DNA of 64,000 nt. Source: an uncultured Clostridium sp. GTDB lineage: Bacteria; Bacillota; Clostridia; Clostridiales; Clostridiaceae. Below are positions 35,094 through 45,872 of this stretch, one piece after another (positions within the stretch are counted from its first letter, which is position 1; every line of letters begins with the position of its first letter). The notes beneath the pieces were generated by a model. The model was given only the letters and a program-made list of their open reading frames with translations. It did no database searches and was not told where the DNA came from. The stretch covers positions 1-64,000 of the forward strand of contig CAKVEW010000009.1 in the NCBI GenBank assembly GCA_934746015.1, written 5' to 3'. A program made the position numbers and the translations under genes.

Positions 35094-38000
35094 TTATATA
35101 ATAACTACTATTTCTATTTTCCCTTTATCTTTAGGAATTAAATTATTATCTAGCCTTTCTCCATTTATATATATTCCTTTTTCTTTACCTCTTTTAATTA
35201 CTATATTGTAATTTTCTAATTTATTTTTAATATTAATTCTATATTCTTTCCATTCATCAGGTACACAGGGTTCAATTAAATAACCCTTTCCTTCTATCTT
35301 CCTTAATCCTAAAATATCTTCTATACCAACCTTATACATCCAACCAGAAGCTCCAGTATACCAGCTCCAGCCTCCTCTTCCTCCATGTGGTTCTTTAATA
35401 TAAACATCTGCAGACATTACATATGGTTCTACCTTATATCTTCTTGCTTCTAATTCTGTATTAGAATGATTTATTGGATTTATCATATTATAGTACTTCC
35501 AAGCCTTAGTTCCCATTCCTAGCTTAGTTAGTGCAAGGATTACCCAAACAGCAGCATGAGTATATTGACCACCATTTTCCCTAACTCCAGCAACATATCC
35601 CTTAATATAACCTGGTTCTAATGAAGACTTATCAAAAGGTGGTGCTAGTAGCTTAATTAAGCCTTTATCCCTATCAACAAGATATCTATCTACAGCTTCC
35701 ATAGCTTCAAAGGTTCTTTCTTCTTTTGCAGCCTTCGAAATTATAGCCCAACTTTGAGCAATAGAATCTATCTTACATTCATCATTTTCCCTTGAACCTA
35801 AAGGCTTACCATTATCAAAATAAGCTCTTCTATACCATCCTCCATCCCAGGCTTCTTTTTCTAGATTTTCCTTTATAAATTCCTTAAAGCCTTCATATTC
35901 CTGTGATTTTTCAATATCATTTTTATATTTACAAAGTTCTTCAAAACCATCTAATATCTTATATAAGAACCAGCCAACCCAAACACTTTCTCCCTTGCCC
36001 TTATTTCCAACAGTACTCATTCCATCATTCCAGTCGCCACTACCCATTAAAGGTATATTATGGTTTCCAAATTTTAAGCCTCTATCTATAGCTTTTAGGC
36101 AATGGTCATAAATACTTCCTTCTTTATTTGATACATTAACTATAGTATATCTTTCATCTTCTCCATTTCTTAATGGTTCATCTTCTAAATATGGTGCCTT
36201 TTCATCTAAAATACTATAATCACCAGTAGATTTAATATACTCAATAGTTACATATGGTAACCATAATAAATCATCTGAAAATCTAGTTCTTATTCCAGAG
36301 TTAATTACAGGATGCCACCAATGTTGAACATCCCCTTCTAAATATTGCCTTGAAGCACTTCTTAATATTTGTTCTCTAGTTATAGATGGATTTAAAATAC
36401 CTATAGCCATAGAATCTTGAAGTTGATCTCTAAAGCCATAAGCTCCACCACTTTGATAAAAAGCAGTTCTAGATAAATATCGACAACTTAAGGTTTGATA
36501 CATTAACCAGCCATTTAAAAGATAATCCATTGAAGGATCTGGTGTCTTAACTTGTATATTTCCTAGGAAATTTGACCAATATTCTTTTACTTCATCTAAA
36601 GCAGTATACACATTTTCTATAACCTTATATTTATTTATTTTTTCTTCTATTAAGGCTTCCTCTTCTTCCTGACCTAATAATATAACTACTTCCTTTTCTT
36701 CTCCAGCTTCTAAATAAATATTTAATTGCGAAGCTAAACATGGATCATATATGCTTCCCCATAAATTATTTAAGTTAGTTTCACTTAAAGCCCTTGGATT
36801 AGTTAAATCCTCACCTATTCCAATAAAGCTTTTTCTATCACCAGTGAAGAATTGATTTTCATCACCTTGTATAGATAAATAAGCTTTTAGCTTCCCAAAA
36901 TATTTAGAATATGGATTAACACCATAAATATAATTATCATTTTGGTTGGTGCTTATATATTTAGCACTCCCATAGTTATATACCCCAAGTACTAATTGAG
37001 CATAGTAAAATAAAGATAAATTTCTATCACTACTTGATAAATTCTTAAGCTTTACCTTACATATTTTTAATTTTTCATTATTTGGAGCAAATACCTGAAG
37101 CTCACCTTTAATATTATAGGCTGTATGTTTAAATGTGGAGTACCCAAAACTATGCTTTATAATATATTCTCCACCATCTCTAATTGGCATAGGAGTAATT
37201 GTGAAATAAGCCCCACTTGAATTATCCCTAATATATAAAGCTTCCCCTGTTTTATCAGTTACCCAATCATTACTCCAAGGAGTTATTTTATTTTCTCTAC
37301 TATTTCCACACCAAGTATAAGTAGATCCTACTTCAGAAATATGGAATCCAAAATCCTTATTAGAAATTACATTTATCCATGGTGCTGGAGTGTTTGAATA
37401 ATCTTTAAGCTTTATAACATAACTCTTATCTTTCTTATCAAAGCCACCATATCCATTAAAGAAATCTAAATCTGATCCTTCATCTAAACCCTTATTACTA
37501 TTTAATTTATAATCCTTAAAATCAAAATTAGTTTCACAATTATCTATATCAATTATTTTTTTAAATTCTTTAATCTCTAAAGCTTCCTTTAATGCATAAT
37601 CATTATTTAGCTCCTTAGAATCCTCCTTGTTATCAAAGGTCTTAATATAGTCTCCTTCATTAATATTAACTTTTATTCTATTTATAGGTGCCAATACTTC
37701 ACTATTCTTATATTTATCATAATCATAATTAACAGCTTCAATTAATTGCTTTGATAAATTACCCTTTTCTGAATCAATATATATCTTAGAAATTCCTATT
37801 AAAAAGTCTCTTATTTCTTCTCCCATAGTAGATTTATTGTGAATAAATATTCCACCTGGTTTATTTATATATTCTCTTTCTAAGGAATTGTTAATTGTTG
37901 ATATAATATTCTTTTGAAGTGGTTCTTCATAGGAAACTTCTTCTTCATTGTAAATTATTAAGTCACATTTAATACCTTTATTTCTAAAATAGTAATGCAT

Positions 38001-41000
38001 ATTAATTGTTTGCCTTAATAAATCAATATCCTCTTCACCATAAATAATTAATAAAATTATAGGCAAATCTCCTGATATTCCATATGCCCATAAATTTTCT
38101 TGATTCATATTTATATTTTTAATATACTCTTCTCTATTTTTCCTTCCACTATGTAAATAAAGTAAATAAGAAGCTATACTTTGATAAATATTGGCTTGAG
38201 CAGATCTAATACCTATATGCTTAAGTTCTAAAACATTAGAATAATTATAGGCATCTAAAGATTTTTCAATAATAGGAATATCCTTATACTTATTTACTAA
38301 ACTTAAAACTTCTTCCCTTGATTCTCCTACACCTGTAATATAATATATACTTCCTTCTTCACCTGGTTTTAATGTTATTCTACATCTAATACTCATAATT
38401 GGATCTAATACAGTTCCAACAGTATTTTGTAGTGGTGCATCATTATCCATAACCTCTGGGGATTTTAAATCTCTATTTCTTCCGATAAAGTTTAACCTTG
38501 AAGTTTCATAAGTTATATCTCCTTCAAGTTCCTTATTACCAACTAAATTATGAAAAATATAATGAGTAATTGCTCCTTCTGCTCTTGGTCTTCTATTGCC
38601 AATTAGGACTTTAGCTTCTTCATCATATTCTGTACTTATAAATAAATTAGAGAAACTTGGATGAACAGCATCTCCTTCAAAGGATTGAAGTGTTACTTCT
38701 AAATAACTAGTTATCTCTAGAGTTCTTTGCTTTTCTCCATTATTTTTTAATGTTATTTTCCTAAACTCTAAGTTATCCTCACTTGATAACATAACTTCAT
38801 ATTTTGTACTTATGTTCCCATAATGACTTTCAAACTTTGCCTTATCTAAGGTAAACTCAACTAAATAATCATCTTTTTCTTCTTTACAAGGCTCATAGGT
38901 AGCACTCCAATAATCATTAGAATTTAAATTCTTTATATAGAAGAACATTCCACTTGAATCAGAGGTACTATCCCCCTTCCACCTGTAAACTGTCATATCA
39001 TTCTTTTTAGAATATCCACTACCACTATCTGAAATCATAGTAGAATAAATTCCATTTGAAAGTAATAAAACCTCTGGGTTTTCTCTTTTGCTTCCTTTAA
39101 ATACCCTTGGTATAAATTCTTCTCTCTCCACTAACTTTTTATTAACAGTACTTACATCTATATCTCTATCAAATACTATATACTCTGGAACTTTTTCCTT
39201 TAATAATATTTCTGCAGATTTAATTTCTGGTATATTATGAAATCTTTCTTTTAATATATTATTATTTATTACATTATCTAAAGCCAAAAGAGACATTCCA
39301 AGATGATGAACCATATAACATCTTACTTCCTTAGAATTATCCTTTCCTTCACTATAATCTATTGCTTCAATAAATCCATATCTCCCATATGCATTTATAT
39401 CATATAAATTTTTCAAATTATCTAATGAAGCTTTTGTATCCAGTGGCAAAGTCATAATAGATGAATATGGAGAAACTACTACTTCATCATCTAATCCTCT
39501 CTTTAGCCCAATTCCTGGCACTCCAAAAGCCTTATATTGATATATTTGATTAATATCGAATACATAATAAGCTGATTCTGATATTCCCCATGGCAGATCT
39601 TTTTTATCTCCATAAGCCCTTTGAGCCTTTACAACTGAAGAATAGGTTAATGACCAAATAGTATTATCAAATGACTTCATAATTTGATATGGCATAAAGT
39701 ACTCAAACATAGTACCACTCCAGGATGCAAGAGTTTTAAATCCAAATGCCTTACTCATATTTCTATTTAAGTTATACCAATGTTCCTTTGGAATTTCTCC
39801 CTTTGCTATTGTTAAGAAAGAAGTTATTCTTGATTCTGAAGCCATTAAATCATAATAAGAATTTCCTAAGGAGTTTTCCTCTACATTGTATCCAATAGAA
39901 AATAATCCCCTATCCTCGTTATATAAAAAATCAAACTTCATATCCTTCATAATACTTTCAATTTCTGAAGCTAAAACTAATAACCTTTCATCAAATTCTT
40001 TTAACTTAATTATTTTTTTATCTAATATCTCCTTAAATTCATCACCTGAAGCTTCCTTAATATCTTCTAATATATCTATTATTTCAAGGAAGGTTGGAAC
40101 CTTATAGTTCTTTATAGATTCTATAACTATTTTTTCTATTCCTTCAAAAATAAAATCATAAAAATCTATTTTAGCTTCTATTTGCTTTTCTAATTTTTTT
40201 AGCCAATATTTTTCTTTGTCTTTATTTTCCTCTGAATCATTATTAAAATTTTCTAATTTTGCTTTAACTTTAGTTAATTCCTCCATAAATATATTTTTAT
40301 ATTCCATTAAATCTATATCATCTGGAAGTCCATCATAAAACTCTTCCTTATCATCTTTTCGTATTAATTCATAGGTATCCTTTAAAGCTAAAATTTCTCT
40401 TTCTCTAATTATTGATTTATTTCTAAAATCCTTAATTTCTTCCTTAATTATCCACAGGTAACCTAAAAGATTTCCACTATCAACTGTGGATACATATCTT
40501 GGCCATAGGGATAACTTTGTTTTTGTATCGTACCAATTTAAGTAATGACCATTAAATTTTTCTAACCCTCTCATTCCATCTATAATAAGTTCAAGTCTAT
40601 ATATTACTTCACCAATAGATAAATATCCTAAGTCATAAGCAACTATATTGCTTATTAATCCCATTCCAATATTAGTTGGAGAGGTTCTATAAGCAACTCC
40701 CTTATAAGGCTTTTCTTGATAATTATCAGGTGCTAGGTAATTATTTTCTTCATTAACGAAGTCTTCGTAATATGCCCAAATTCTCCTTGATAATTCTCTT
40801 AAGAAACCTTCATCCTCAGTTTCTAACCTATCTTTAACTATTATTTCTCTCTTTGATATTTTACAAGCTATAAAGGGTGATAAAGCCCATAGTATAGCAA
40901 TAGGTATTGTAATCACTACTATTTTATAAGAATTGAAAAGACTTAAAATTAATATTAATGCAGACATCATTACACTTATCCACATTTTCTTGTAATACCA

Positions 41001-43670
41001 TGAATAAGTACTTTCAACTGATGTTTCTACACTTTCTGCTGTTTTCCATTGAAGTAGATTGTTCTTAGATATAGTCATCCTATATAAACTTCTAAAAATT
41101 GCATCTAACATTAAATAAGCTTGATATGGTATAAAGCTTATTATTAATATAATTTGTCTTAAACTTTTAAAACTACCCATTAATTTTCTTTTTGGCGTTA
41201 CTACAAAATCTGTAACTGTAAATACTAATGGTATTATAATTGCTAAAAATAATAATACTGATATCTGTATTGCATTACTTAAAATAGTTAATGTTGCAAG
41301 AAAACCAATTAAAAGACTAGGTGCAAGCAAACTTCTTCTTAAGTTATCAAATACCTTCCACTTAGATATTGGTGATAATTTATTAGAAAATAAAAAACTA
41401 GACAGCTGCCAGTCTCCTCTAACCCATCTATGTAATCTTAATGCACTAGACATATAGCTTGATGGATATCCATCTATTAATTCAATATTAGTAACTAATC
41501 CGCATCTTGTTAATAATCCTTCAATTAAATCATGGGATAAAACTTTATTTTCTTTGATTTCATCCTTTAAAATATTATAAAAACTATTAACTTCTATTAT
41601 CCCTTTTCCTGTAAATATTCCCTCATTGAATAAATCTTGATATGTATCTGATGCAGCTACAGAGTATGCATCTACACCCGCATCACCAGCAAATATCTTT
41701 GAAAAATAAGTTTTATGTTTATCTTCTAAACTAACACTTATCTTTGGTTGCAATATGCTGTAACCTCTTAATACTTTACCATCTTTAACATAGGGCTTAT
41801 TTAAAATATGGCTCATAGCAGAAATTAACTTTTTTGCACTAGCTATAGGCAAGAAGGTATCACTATCTAAGGTAATTATGTATTTTGAATCTATTAAGTT
41901 ACTTATATCACTACTTATTATATTGTAACTAGTATTTTTATCTCCTTTAATTAGGGCCATAAACTCCATCAGTTTTCCTCTTTTTCTTTCATAGCCCATG
42001 TATATATCTTCTGATTTATTAAATTGTCTCTTTCTATTTAAAAAGAAAAATCTATTTTTATCTGCTGAGTATTTATTATTTAATTCATTTGCGAGCCTTA
42101 TTCCTTCTTCATTAATAACTTTGTCTTCTTCTTCTATCTCATTTTCACTATCAGATAAATCTCCAAGTAATGCAAAGAAGATATTATCATCTCTATTCCC
42201 TAAATAATAAACTTCTAATTTTTTCATCAAATTTATTATATCTCTACTATTATTTAAAATAGCTGGAATAACTACTATGGTTTTTTCAGTATTAGGTACT
42301 CCATTAGAATAATCCATCTTAGGAATAAAACTAATCTTTGTAACTTTAGCTATAAACCAATTATATAAAGCAATAACTACTTCACTTGATGGAATTAGCA
42401 TTAATATAAAAGCACAAACATATTGCCAAAGACTAAATCTTAAAGGAATAAAATAATTAAATAGTAGAATTAGTAAATCTACTGCTATAGTCCCAAATAA
42501 TATAGATAATATGTAGGCACCTTGTGATAACTTTTTATTTATATTTTTATTAATATTAAATCTTTTTAAAAGCTCTTTTAATCCATCATCTACTATATAA
42601 TATCCAATATGTTTTTTGAAAATATCTTTATTATCTAAGTGTAAGCTACTAAGCTCTAAAGCTGTTTTTATTAAATCCACTTCATTTATATTAGTTTTTC
42701 TAGATATTTCTTCAACACTATGTCTATAATAATCCTTAGTTTCAAAATCCATTTCACTATAAATTTTAGCTGGATCTTCCATTAATAAATTTTCTGCCCT
42801 TGAAGTTTTATTAAAGAATCTTTTCCAATTAACCGAATCCATTATTCTTAAAGAATTTATATTACTTCCTATTGAAGTTGCTATGCTTCCTTCTTTTATA
42901 TGCTCTTTTATTATCTCTTTATCAAAGCTACTATTTTTATTTCCCTTTAATCTTCTTAAGGCAAATTTATATATTCTTTCATCATCTATAGAATTATCTC
43001 TTAAAATAGTAAAAAATTTATCTATAAATTCGGGTGAAAACAAACCATCATGTAAGGTTTCTGAATCTCCGAAATAATTACTTTCAATTTCATCTTCATT
43101 ATTTTCATAGATGTTAATTAAGGGATATTTCTCTTCTAGTTTTTTCAATATCCCCTCTAAATTATTTTTTTCATAATTATCTATAACTAAATTAGCTAGT
43201 TCTTTAGCTCCAAGCCTTTGTTTCTGAAGGACTACCATATCATTTACTATTAAAGCAAGATTAATAATTAAAGCTATTCTTAACATTAATGGAAATGCCC
43301 ATAACTCTCCAATAGTAAAATCCTCTTCTTGATTATTAATAAATCGTACAGATTCTTCTTCATTTACAACATTATTATTTATTTCAATATAATCCTTTGC
43401 TAAAGAATAAATTCTTGGATAACTATAATCTTCAATTTCTATATTAGGTAAATTATCAAAATAACTATAGGGCAAGTTATGCTTTATGGTCTTATATTCC
43501 TTTTCAATTAAATAAATATTATCTAGAAGCCAGTCTGCTGAAGGAATAACCTCTTCCCCCTGCTTTACTAACTTATTTAAATATTTGTAATTATGAAGAA
43601 TTCCTTTAAAGGCATCATTTAATTCCATTAGTACAGTTTTTCTTACATTTCTTACTCTTTCATCCTTCAC
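35094..43670 (-). CDS. Cyclic beta-1,2-glucan synthase-like protein (GT84, GH189-like, GH94)
   Basis: A 2858-residue membrane protein. An N-terminal region with membrane helices (about 395-440) is followed by a GT84 glycosyltransferase with the metal-binding ITLDSDTF (near 595) and RWVRGDWQLSSF (near 745), then more helices (about 780-960). A middle glycoamylase-like domain (about 1150-1500; SWSGTMFEYFMPYQ) corresponds to the cyclising transglycosylase domain of known synthases, and the C-terminal third (about 1900-2850) is a GH94 phosphorylase with HWWHPV and catalytic GDWNDGM (near 2547). This order is that of NdvB and of the Thermoanaerobacter enzyme. It should polymerise UDP-glucose to beta-1,2-glucan, cyclise it and trim chains. 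Start GTG with AAAGGGGA upstream. It stands alone, without a visible exporter or modifying gene. Confidence 0.85.
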   Translation of the reverse strand: MKDERVRNVRKTVLMELNDAFKGILHNYKYLNKLVKQGEEVIPSADWLLDNIYLIEKEYKTIKHNLPYSYFDNLPNIEIEDYSYPRIYSLAKDYIEINNNVVNEEESVRFINNQEEDFTIGELWAFPLMLRIALIINLALIVNDMVVLQKQRLGAKELANLVIDNYEKNNLEGILKKLEEKYPLINIYENNEDEIESNYFGDSETLHDGLFSPEFIDKFFTILRDNSIDDERIYKFALRRLKGNKNSSFDKEIIKEHIKEGSIATSIGSNINSLRIMDSVNWKRFFNKTSRAENLLMEDPAKIYSEMDFETKDYYRHSVEEISRKTNINEVDLIKTALELSSLHLDNKDIFKKHIGYYIVDDGLKELLKRFNINKNINKKLSQGAYILSILFGTIAVDLLILLFNYFIPLRFSLWQYVCAFILMLIPSSEVVIALYNWFIAKVTKISFIPKMDYSNGVPNTEKTIVVIPAILNNSRDIINLMKKLEVYYLGNRDDNIFFALLGDLSDSENEIEEEDKVINEEGIRLANELNNKYSADKNRFFFLNRKRQFNKSEDIYMGYERKRGKLMEFMALIKGDKNTSYNIISSDISNLIDSKYIITLDSDTFLPIASAKKLISAMSHILNKPYVKDGKVLRGYSILQPKISVSLEDKHKTYFSKIFAGDAGVDAYSVAASDTYQDLFNEGIFTGKGIIEVNSFYNILKDEIKENKVLSHDLIEGLLTRCGLVTNIELIDGYPSSYMSSALRLHRWVRGDWQLSSFLFSNKLSPISKWKVFDNLRRSLLAPSLLIGFLATLTILSNAIQISVLLFLAIIIPLVFTVTDFVVTPKRKLMGSFKSLRQIILIISFIPYQAYLMLDAIFRSLYRMTISKNNLLQWKTAESVETSVESTYSWYYKKMWISVMMSALILILSLFNSYKIVVITIPIAILWALSPFIACKISKREIIVKDRLETEDEGFLRELSRRIWAYYEDFVNEENNYLAPDNYQEKPYKGVAYRTSPTNIGMGLISNIVAYDLGYLSIGEVIYRLELIIDGMRGLEKFNGHYLNWYDTKTKLSLWPRYVSTVDSGNLLGYLWIIKEEIKDFRNKSIIREREILALKDTYELIRKDDKEEFYDGLPDDIDLMEYKNIFMEELTKVKAKLENFNNDSEENKDKEKYWLKKLEKQIEAKIDFYDFIFEGIEKIVIESIKNYKVPTFLEIIDILEDIKEASGDEFKEILDKKIIKLKEFDERLLVLASEIESIMKDMKFDFLYNEDRGLFSIGYNVEENSLGNSYYDLMASESRITSFLTIAKGEIPKEHWYNLNRNMSKAFGFKTLASWSGTMFEYFMPYQIMKSFDNTIWSLTYSSVVKAQRAYGDKKDLPWGISESAYYVFDINQIYQYKAFGVPGIGLKRGLDDEVVVSPYSSIMTLPLDTKASLDNLKNLYDINAYGRYGFIEAIDYSEGKDNSKEVRCYMVHHLGMSLLALDNVINNNILKERFHNIPEIKSAEILLKEKVPEYIVFDRDIDVSTVNKKLVEREEFIPRVFKGSKRENPEVLLLSNGIYSTMISDSGSGYSKKNDMTVYRWKGDSTSDSSGMFFYIKNLNSNDYWSATYEPCKEEKDDYLVEFTLDKAKFESHYGNISTKYEVMLSSEDNLEFRKITLKNNGEKQRTLEITSYLEVTLQSFEGDAVHPSFSNLFISTEYDEEAKVLIGNRRPRAEGAITHYIFHNLVGNKELEGDITYETSRLNFIGRNRDLKSPEVMDNDAPLQNTVGTVLDPIMSIRCRITLKPGEEGSIYYITGVGESREEVLSLVNKYKDIPIIEKSLDAYNYSNVLELKHIGIRSAQANIYQSIASYLLYLHSGRKNREEYIKNINMNQENLWAYGISGDLPIILLIIYGEEDIDLLRQTINMHYYFRNKGIKCDLIIYNEEEVSYEEPLQKNIISTINNSLEREYINKPGGIFIHNKSTMGEEIRDFLIGISKIYIDSEKGNLSKQLIEAVNYDYDKYKNSEVLAPINRIKVNINEGDYIKTFDNKEDSKELNNDYALKEALEIKEFKKIIDIDNCETNFDFKDYKLNSNKGLDEGSDLDFFNGYGGFDKKDKSYVIKLKDYSNTPAPWINVISNKDFGFHISEVGSTYTWCGNSRENKITPWSNDWVTDKTGEALYIRDNSSGAYFTITPMPIRDGGEYIIKHSFGYSTFKHTAYNIKGELQVFAPNNEKLKICKVKLKNLSSSDRNLSLFYYAQLVLGVYNYGSAKYISTNQNDNYIYGVNPYSKYFGKLKAYLSIQGDENQFFTGDRKSFIGIGEDLTNPRALSETNLNNLWGSIYDPCLASQLNIYLEAGEEKEVVILLGQEEEEALIEEKINKYKVIENVYTALDEVKEYWSNFLGNIQVKTPDPSMDYLLNGWLMYQTLSCRYLSRTAFYQSGGAYGFRDQLQDSMAIGILNPSITREQILRSASRQYLEGDVQHWWHPVINSGIRTRFSDDLLWLPYVTIEYIKSTGDYSILDEKAPYLEDEPLRNGEDERYTIVNVSNKEGSIYDHCLKAIDRGLKFGNHNIPLMGSGDWNDGMSTVGNKGKGESVWVGWFLYKILDGFEELCKYKNDIEKSQEYEGFKEFIKENLEKEAWDGGWYRRAYFDNGKPLGSRENDECKIDSIAQSWAIISKAAKEERTFEAMEAVDRYLVDRDKGLIKLLAPPFDKSSLEPGYIKGYVAGVRENGGQYTHAAVWVILALTKLGMGTKAWKYYNMINPINHSNTELEARRYKVEPYVMSADVYIKEPHGGRGGWSWYTGASGWMYKVGIEDILGLRKIEGKGYLIEPCVPDEWKEYRINIKNKLENYNIVIKRGKEKGIYINGERLDNNLIPKDKGKIEIVVII

Positions 43671-43816
43671 AAATAAGTCCCCTTTCTGCTAAGTTTTATT
43701 AGATTAGATAAAACTATTATTCACAAAAAAATATAATATTAATCATATGGGACTTAATGGCTTTAAATTCAATTACTTTTAACAATAATAAAAATATAAT
43801 AATTGAAAACAAAAAA

Positions 43817-43836
43817 TGAGGTGCCTAAACACCTCA
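43817..43836 (-). terminator. Terminator of the RpiR regulator operon
   Basis: TGAGGTG pairs with CACCTCA around a 6-nt loop; on the minus strand it is followed by TTTTTTG. It lies 77 bp past the stop of the regulator gene. Confidence 0.75.
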
Positions 43837-43912
43837 AAATAAAAATTCATAAACTCCCCAAGAAGTTTTATCCCCCAGTTTTCCCTTAATTTTTTCATTT
43901 TTCCATTTTCTA

Positions 43913-44758
43913 TTATTTAACTTTAAATTCTTCTACAGCACTTCTAGTTACTCTTAATTTTTCTTCTATGTCCTTCAAATTATTTCTAGCCATTCCTAAG
44001 AATAACATATCAATAACTGCTAGTTGTGAAATTCTTGAACTCATTGCTCCTTCTCTTAAGGATTTTTCTACAAAAGGAACCCTTAAAACTATATCAGACA
44101 TATCTGCTAATGTATTGCTTATGCTTGCTCTTGTAATTGATATAACAGGTATTCCTTCCTTCTTAGCATTAAAAGCACACTTAAGAACTTCTTTAGTTTC
44201 CCCTGAATATGATATTGCAATAGCCACATCTCCTTTTTCCATAAGTGCAGATGCTGTCATTTGAAGATGAGTATCACTATGGGCTATGCATCTTATATTA
44301 ATTCTGCTTAATTTATAGTAAAAGTCCATTCCAACTAAACTAGAACTACCAACGCTAAAGATATAAACATTCTTTGCTTTATTAAGTAATTCTATAGCCT
44401 TTTCTAATTCTTCTTCCTTTAAAATTCCAACAGTTTGATTCATTATAGAATCTATAGAGCTTTTTACCCCTCTAATTATATTCTTTGTAGATAAATCACT
44501 ATGAAGATATTCAAAATCTAAATCATCCTCACTTTGCAAATTAACGGATAACTGTAACTTCATTTCATTTAATGAATCAAAGCCTATCTTTTTAGAAAAT
44601 CTAACTACAGTTGGTGCAGATGTATTTGTAATATCTCCAATTTCTTTTGCTGACATACTAATAATACTTTTCTTATTACTTAGTAAATATTCTGCTATTG
44701 ACTTTTCCCTATCAGTAAAACTATCAAAATTTTGTTTAATATATTGCAATACGTTCAT
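43913..44758 (-). CDS. RpiR/MurR-family transcriptional regulator
   Basis: A 281-residue regulator with an N-terminal HTH_6 domain (about 1-80, with SAKEIGDITNTSAPTVVRF) and a C-terminal SIS phosphosugar-binding domain (about 105-240, with SVGSSSLVGMDFYYKL and AISYSGETKEVL). The SIS domain suggests a sugar-phosphate effector; next to MupG and MurQ this is probably MurNAc 6-phosphate, as for MurR. AGGGTG supports the ATG at 44758; a GTG two codons upstream is less likely. It ends the operon esterase-mupG-regulator, 20 bp after mupG. Confidence 0.87.
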   Translation of the reverse strand: MNVLQYIKQNFDSFTDREKSIAEYLLSNKKSIISMSAKEIGDITNTSAPTVVRFSKKIGFDSLNEMKLQLSVNLQSEDDLDFEYLHSDLSTKNIIRGVKSSIDSIMNQTVGILKEEELEKAIELLNKAKNVYIFSVGSSSLVGMDFYYKLSRINIRCIAHSDTHLQMTASALMEKGDVAIAISYSGETKEVLKCAFNAKKEGIPVISITRASISNTLADMSDIVLRVPFVEKSLREGAMSSRISQLAVIDMLFLGMARNNLKDIEEKLRVTRSAVEEFKVK

Positions 44759-44778
44759 TTTCACACCCTACTATTCTT

Positions 44779-45855
44779 TTATTTATTAATATTAAAGTGA
44801 AATTTTTTACCACCTTGTATATATTTTAATAAATATATATCTTTTTGTAAAACAAATCCTATTATATTAGTTCTATCATCTTTTTTCTCATCAGCTATTA
44901 ATATTTGAAGTTCTCCCATATATCTATGGTAGTCCTTATTATCTATGGTTATGTCTCCATATTTTTTATCAACTGTATTATACGGTTCAATAATATCTCC
45001 CATTAGCCTAAGTCTACTTTCACTTGCTCTAATGGCATCTCTAGCTTCATCAGTTCTTGCTGAATATACTTCCTTTAATAATCTAAGAATAACTTTATCT
45101 TTAGTATTAACTTTTATATCTAATTCAATAACATCAGGTGTTAAAGATGATAGATCCTTAAGTTCTTCTAGACTTGGCAATGAATCACCTATAAATACAG
45201 ATGTATTTCCTAGTGCAAATAAGTGATTAGCTGCCTCCCTAACTTCTTTATTTCTATGATCCTCTAAGGTTGGAAGGCCATCCTTTAGTGGACTTCTTTT
45301 TCTATTATTTGATTGTACAAAAGCACAAGGTTTAATTCCTCTTTCTTTTAACAACTTATTTTTCTTAATCATACACTCTTCAGAAATTCCTGTTCCTACT
45401 CTTGGATAAAAATTATGAAGAGCATCTACATTTTCATAATTAGGATTATATTTATCAAGTTTTTCAAAAAAAGCTTCCGTAACAGTAGATGCATTTAATT
45501 GAATTTTAATTCCATATTGATTTTTAGTCATAGTTGCAATATCTTTTTCTCCATAACCAAAATCAATTCTTATAGTCTTGACTCCCATATCTCTTAATCC
45601 CTTTAAATCCATATCATCTAAATCTAAAAACTTAAAAGTATTAGGAGATATATCACTAATTATATCCATATCATATTCTTTTGCTAATTCAAAGAATTCC
45701 TTAACTTCTACTTTTAAAACTTCATAATTTGCCTCTGGTATATGTAATGAAGTAAATATTCTAGTAAAGCCTAAGTTATGAGCATCCTTTAATAGATTTA
45801 TATTTTCTTCTTTACTATTATCTAATCCAAAATATACAGAAAATCCAAAACTCAT
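44779..45855 (-). CDS. mupG: MupG-like 6-phospho-N-acetylmuramidase (DUF871)
   Basis: A 358-residue protein of the DUF871 family. MupG of Staphylococcus aureus, the studied member, cleaves MurNAc 6-phosphate-beta-1,4-GlcNAc in the cytoplasm. It has the family layout of a TIM-barrel (about 1-240; GFSVYFG start, DISPNTF, RIDFGYG, HNFYPR, DGLPTLEDHR) and a small C-terminal beta domain. GGAGATGA precedes the ATG. It lies 17 bp after an esterase and 20 bp before an RpiR regulator, and MurQ is just upstream, so it fits in the recycling of peptidoglycan disaccharides imported by a PTS. A second, diverged copy is at 61426-62520. Confidence 0.85.
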   Translation of the reverse strand: MSFGFSVYFGLDNSKEENINLLKDAHNLGFTRIFTSLHIPEANYEVLKVEVKEFFELAKEYDMDIISDISPNTFKFLDLDDMDLKGLRDMGVKTIRIDFGYGEKDIATMTKNQYGIKIQLNASTVTEAFFEKLDKYNPNYENVDALHNFYPRVGTGISEECMIKKNKLLKERGIKPCAFVQSNNRKRSPLKDGLPTLEDHRNKEVREAANHLFALGNTSVFIGDSLPSLEELKDLSSLTPDVIELDIKVNTKDKVILRLLKEVYSARTDEARDAIRASESRLRLMGDIIEPYNTVDKKYGDITIDNKDYHRYMGELQILIADEKKDDRTNIIGFVLQKDIYLLKYIQGGKKFHFNINK

Positions 45856-45872
45856 ATAATCATCTCCTAAAT

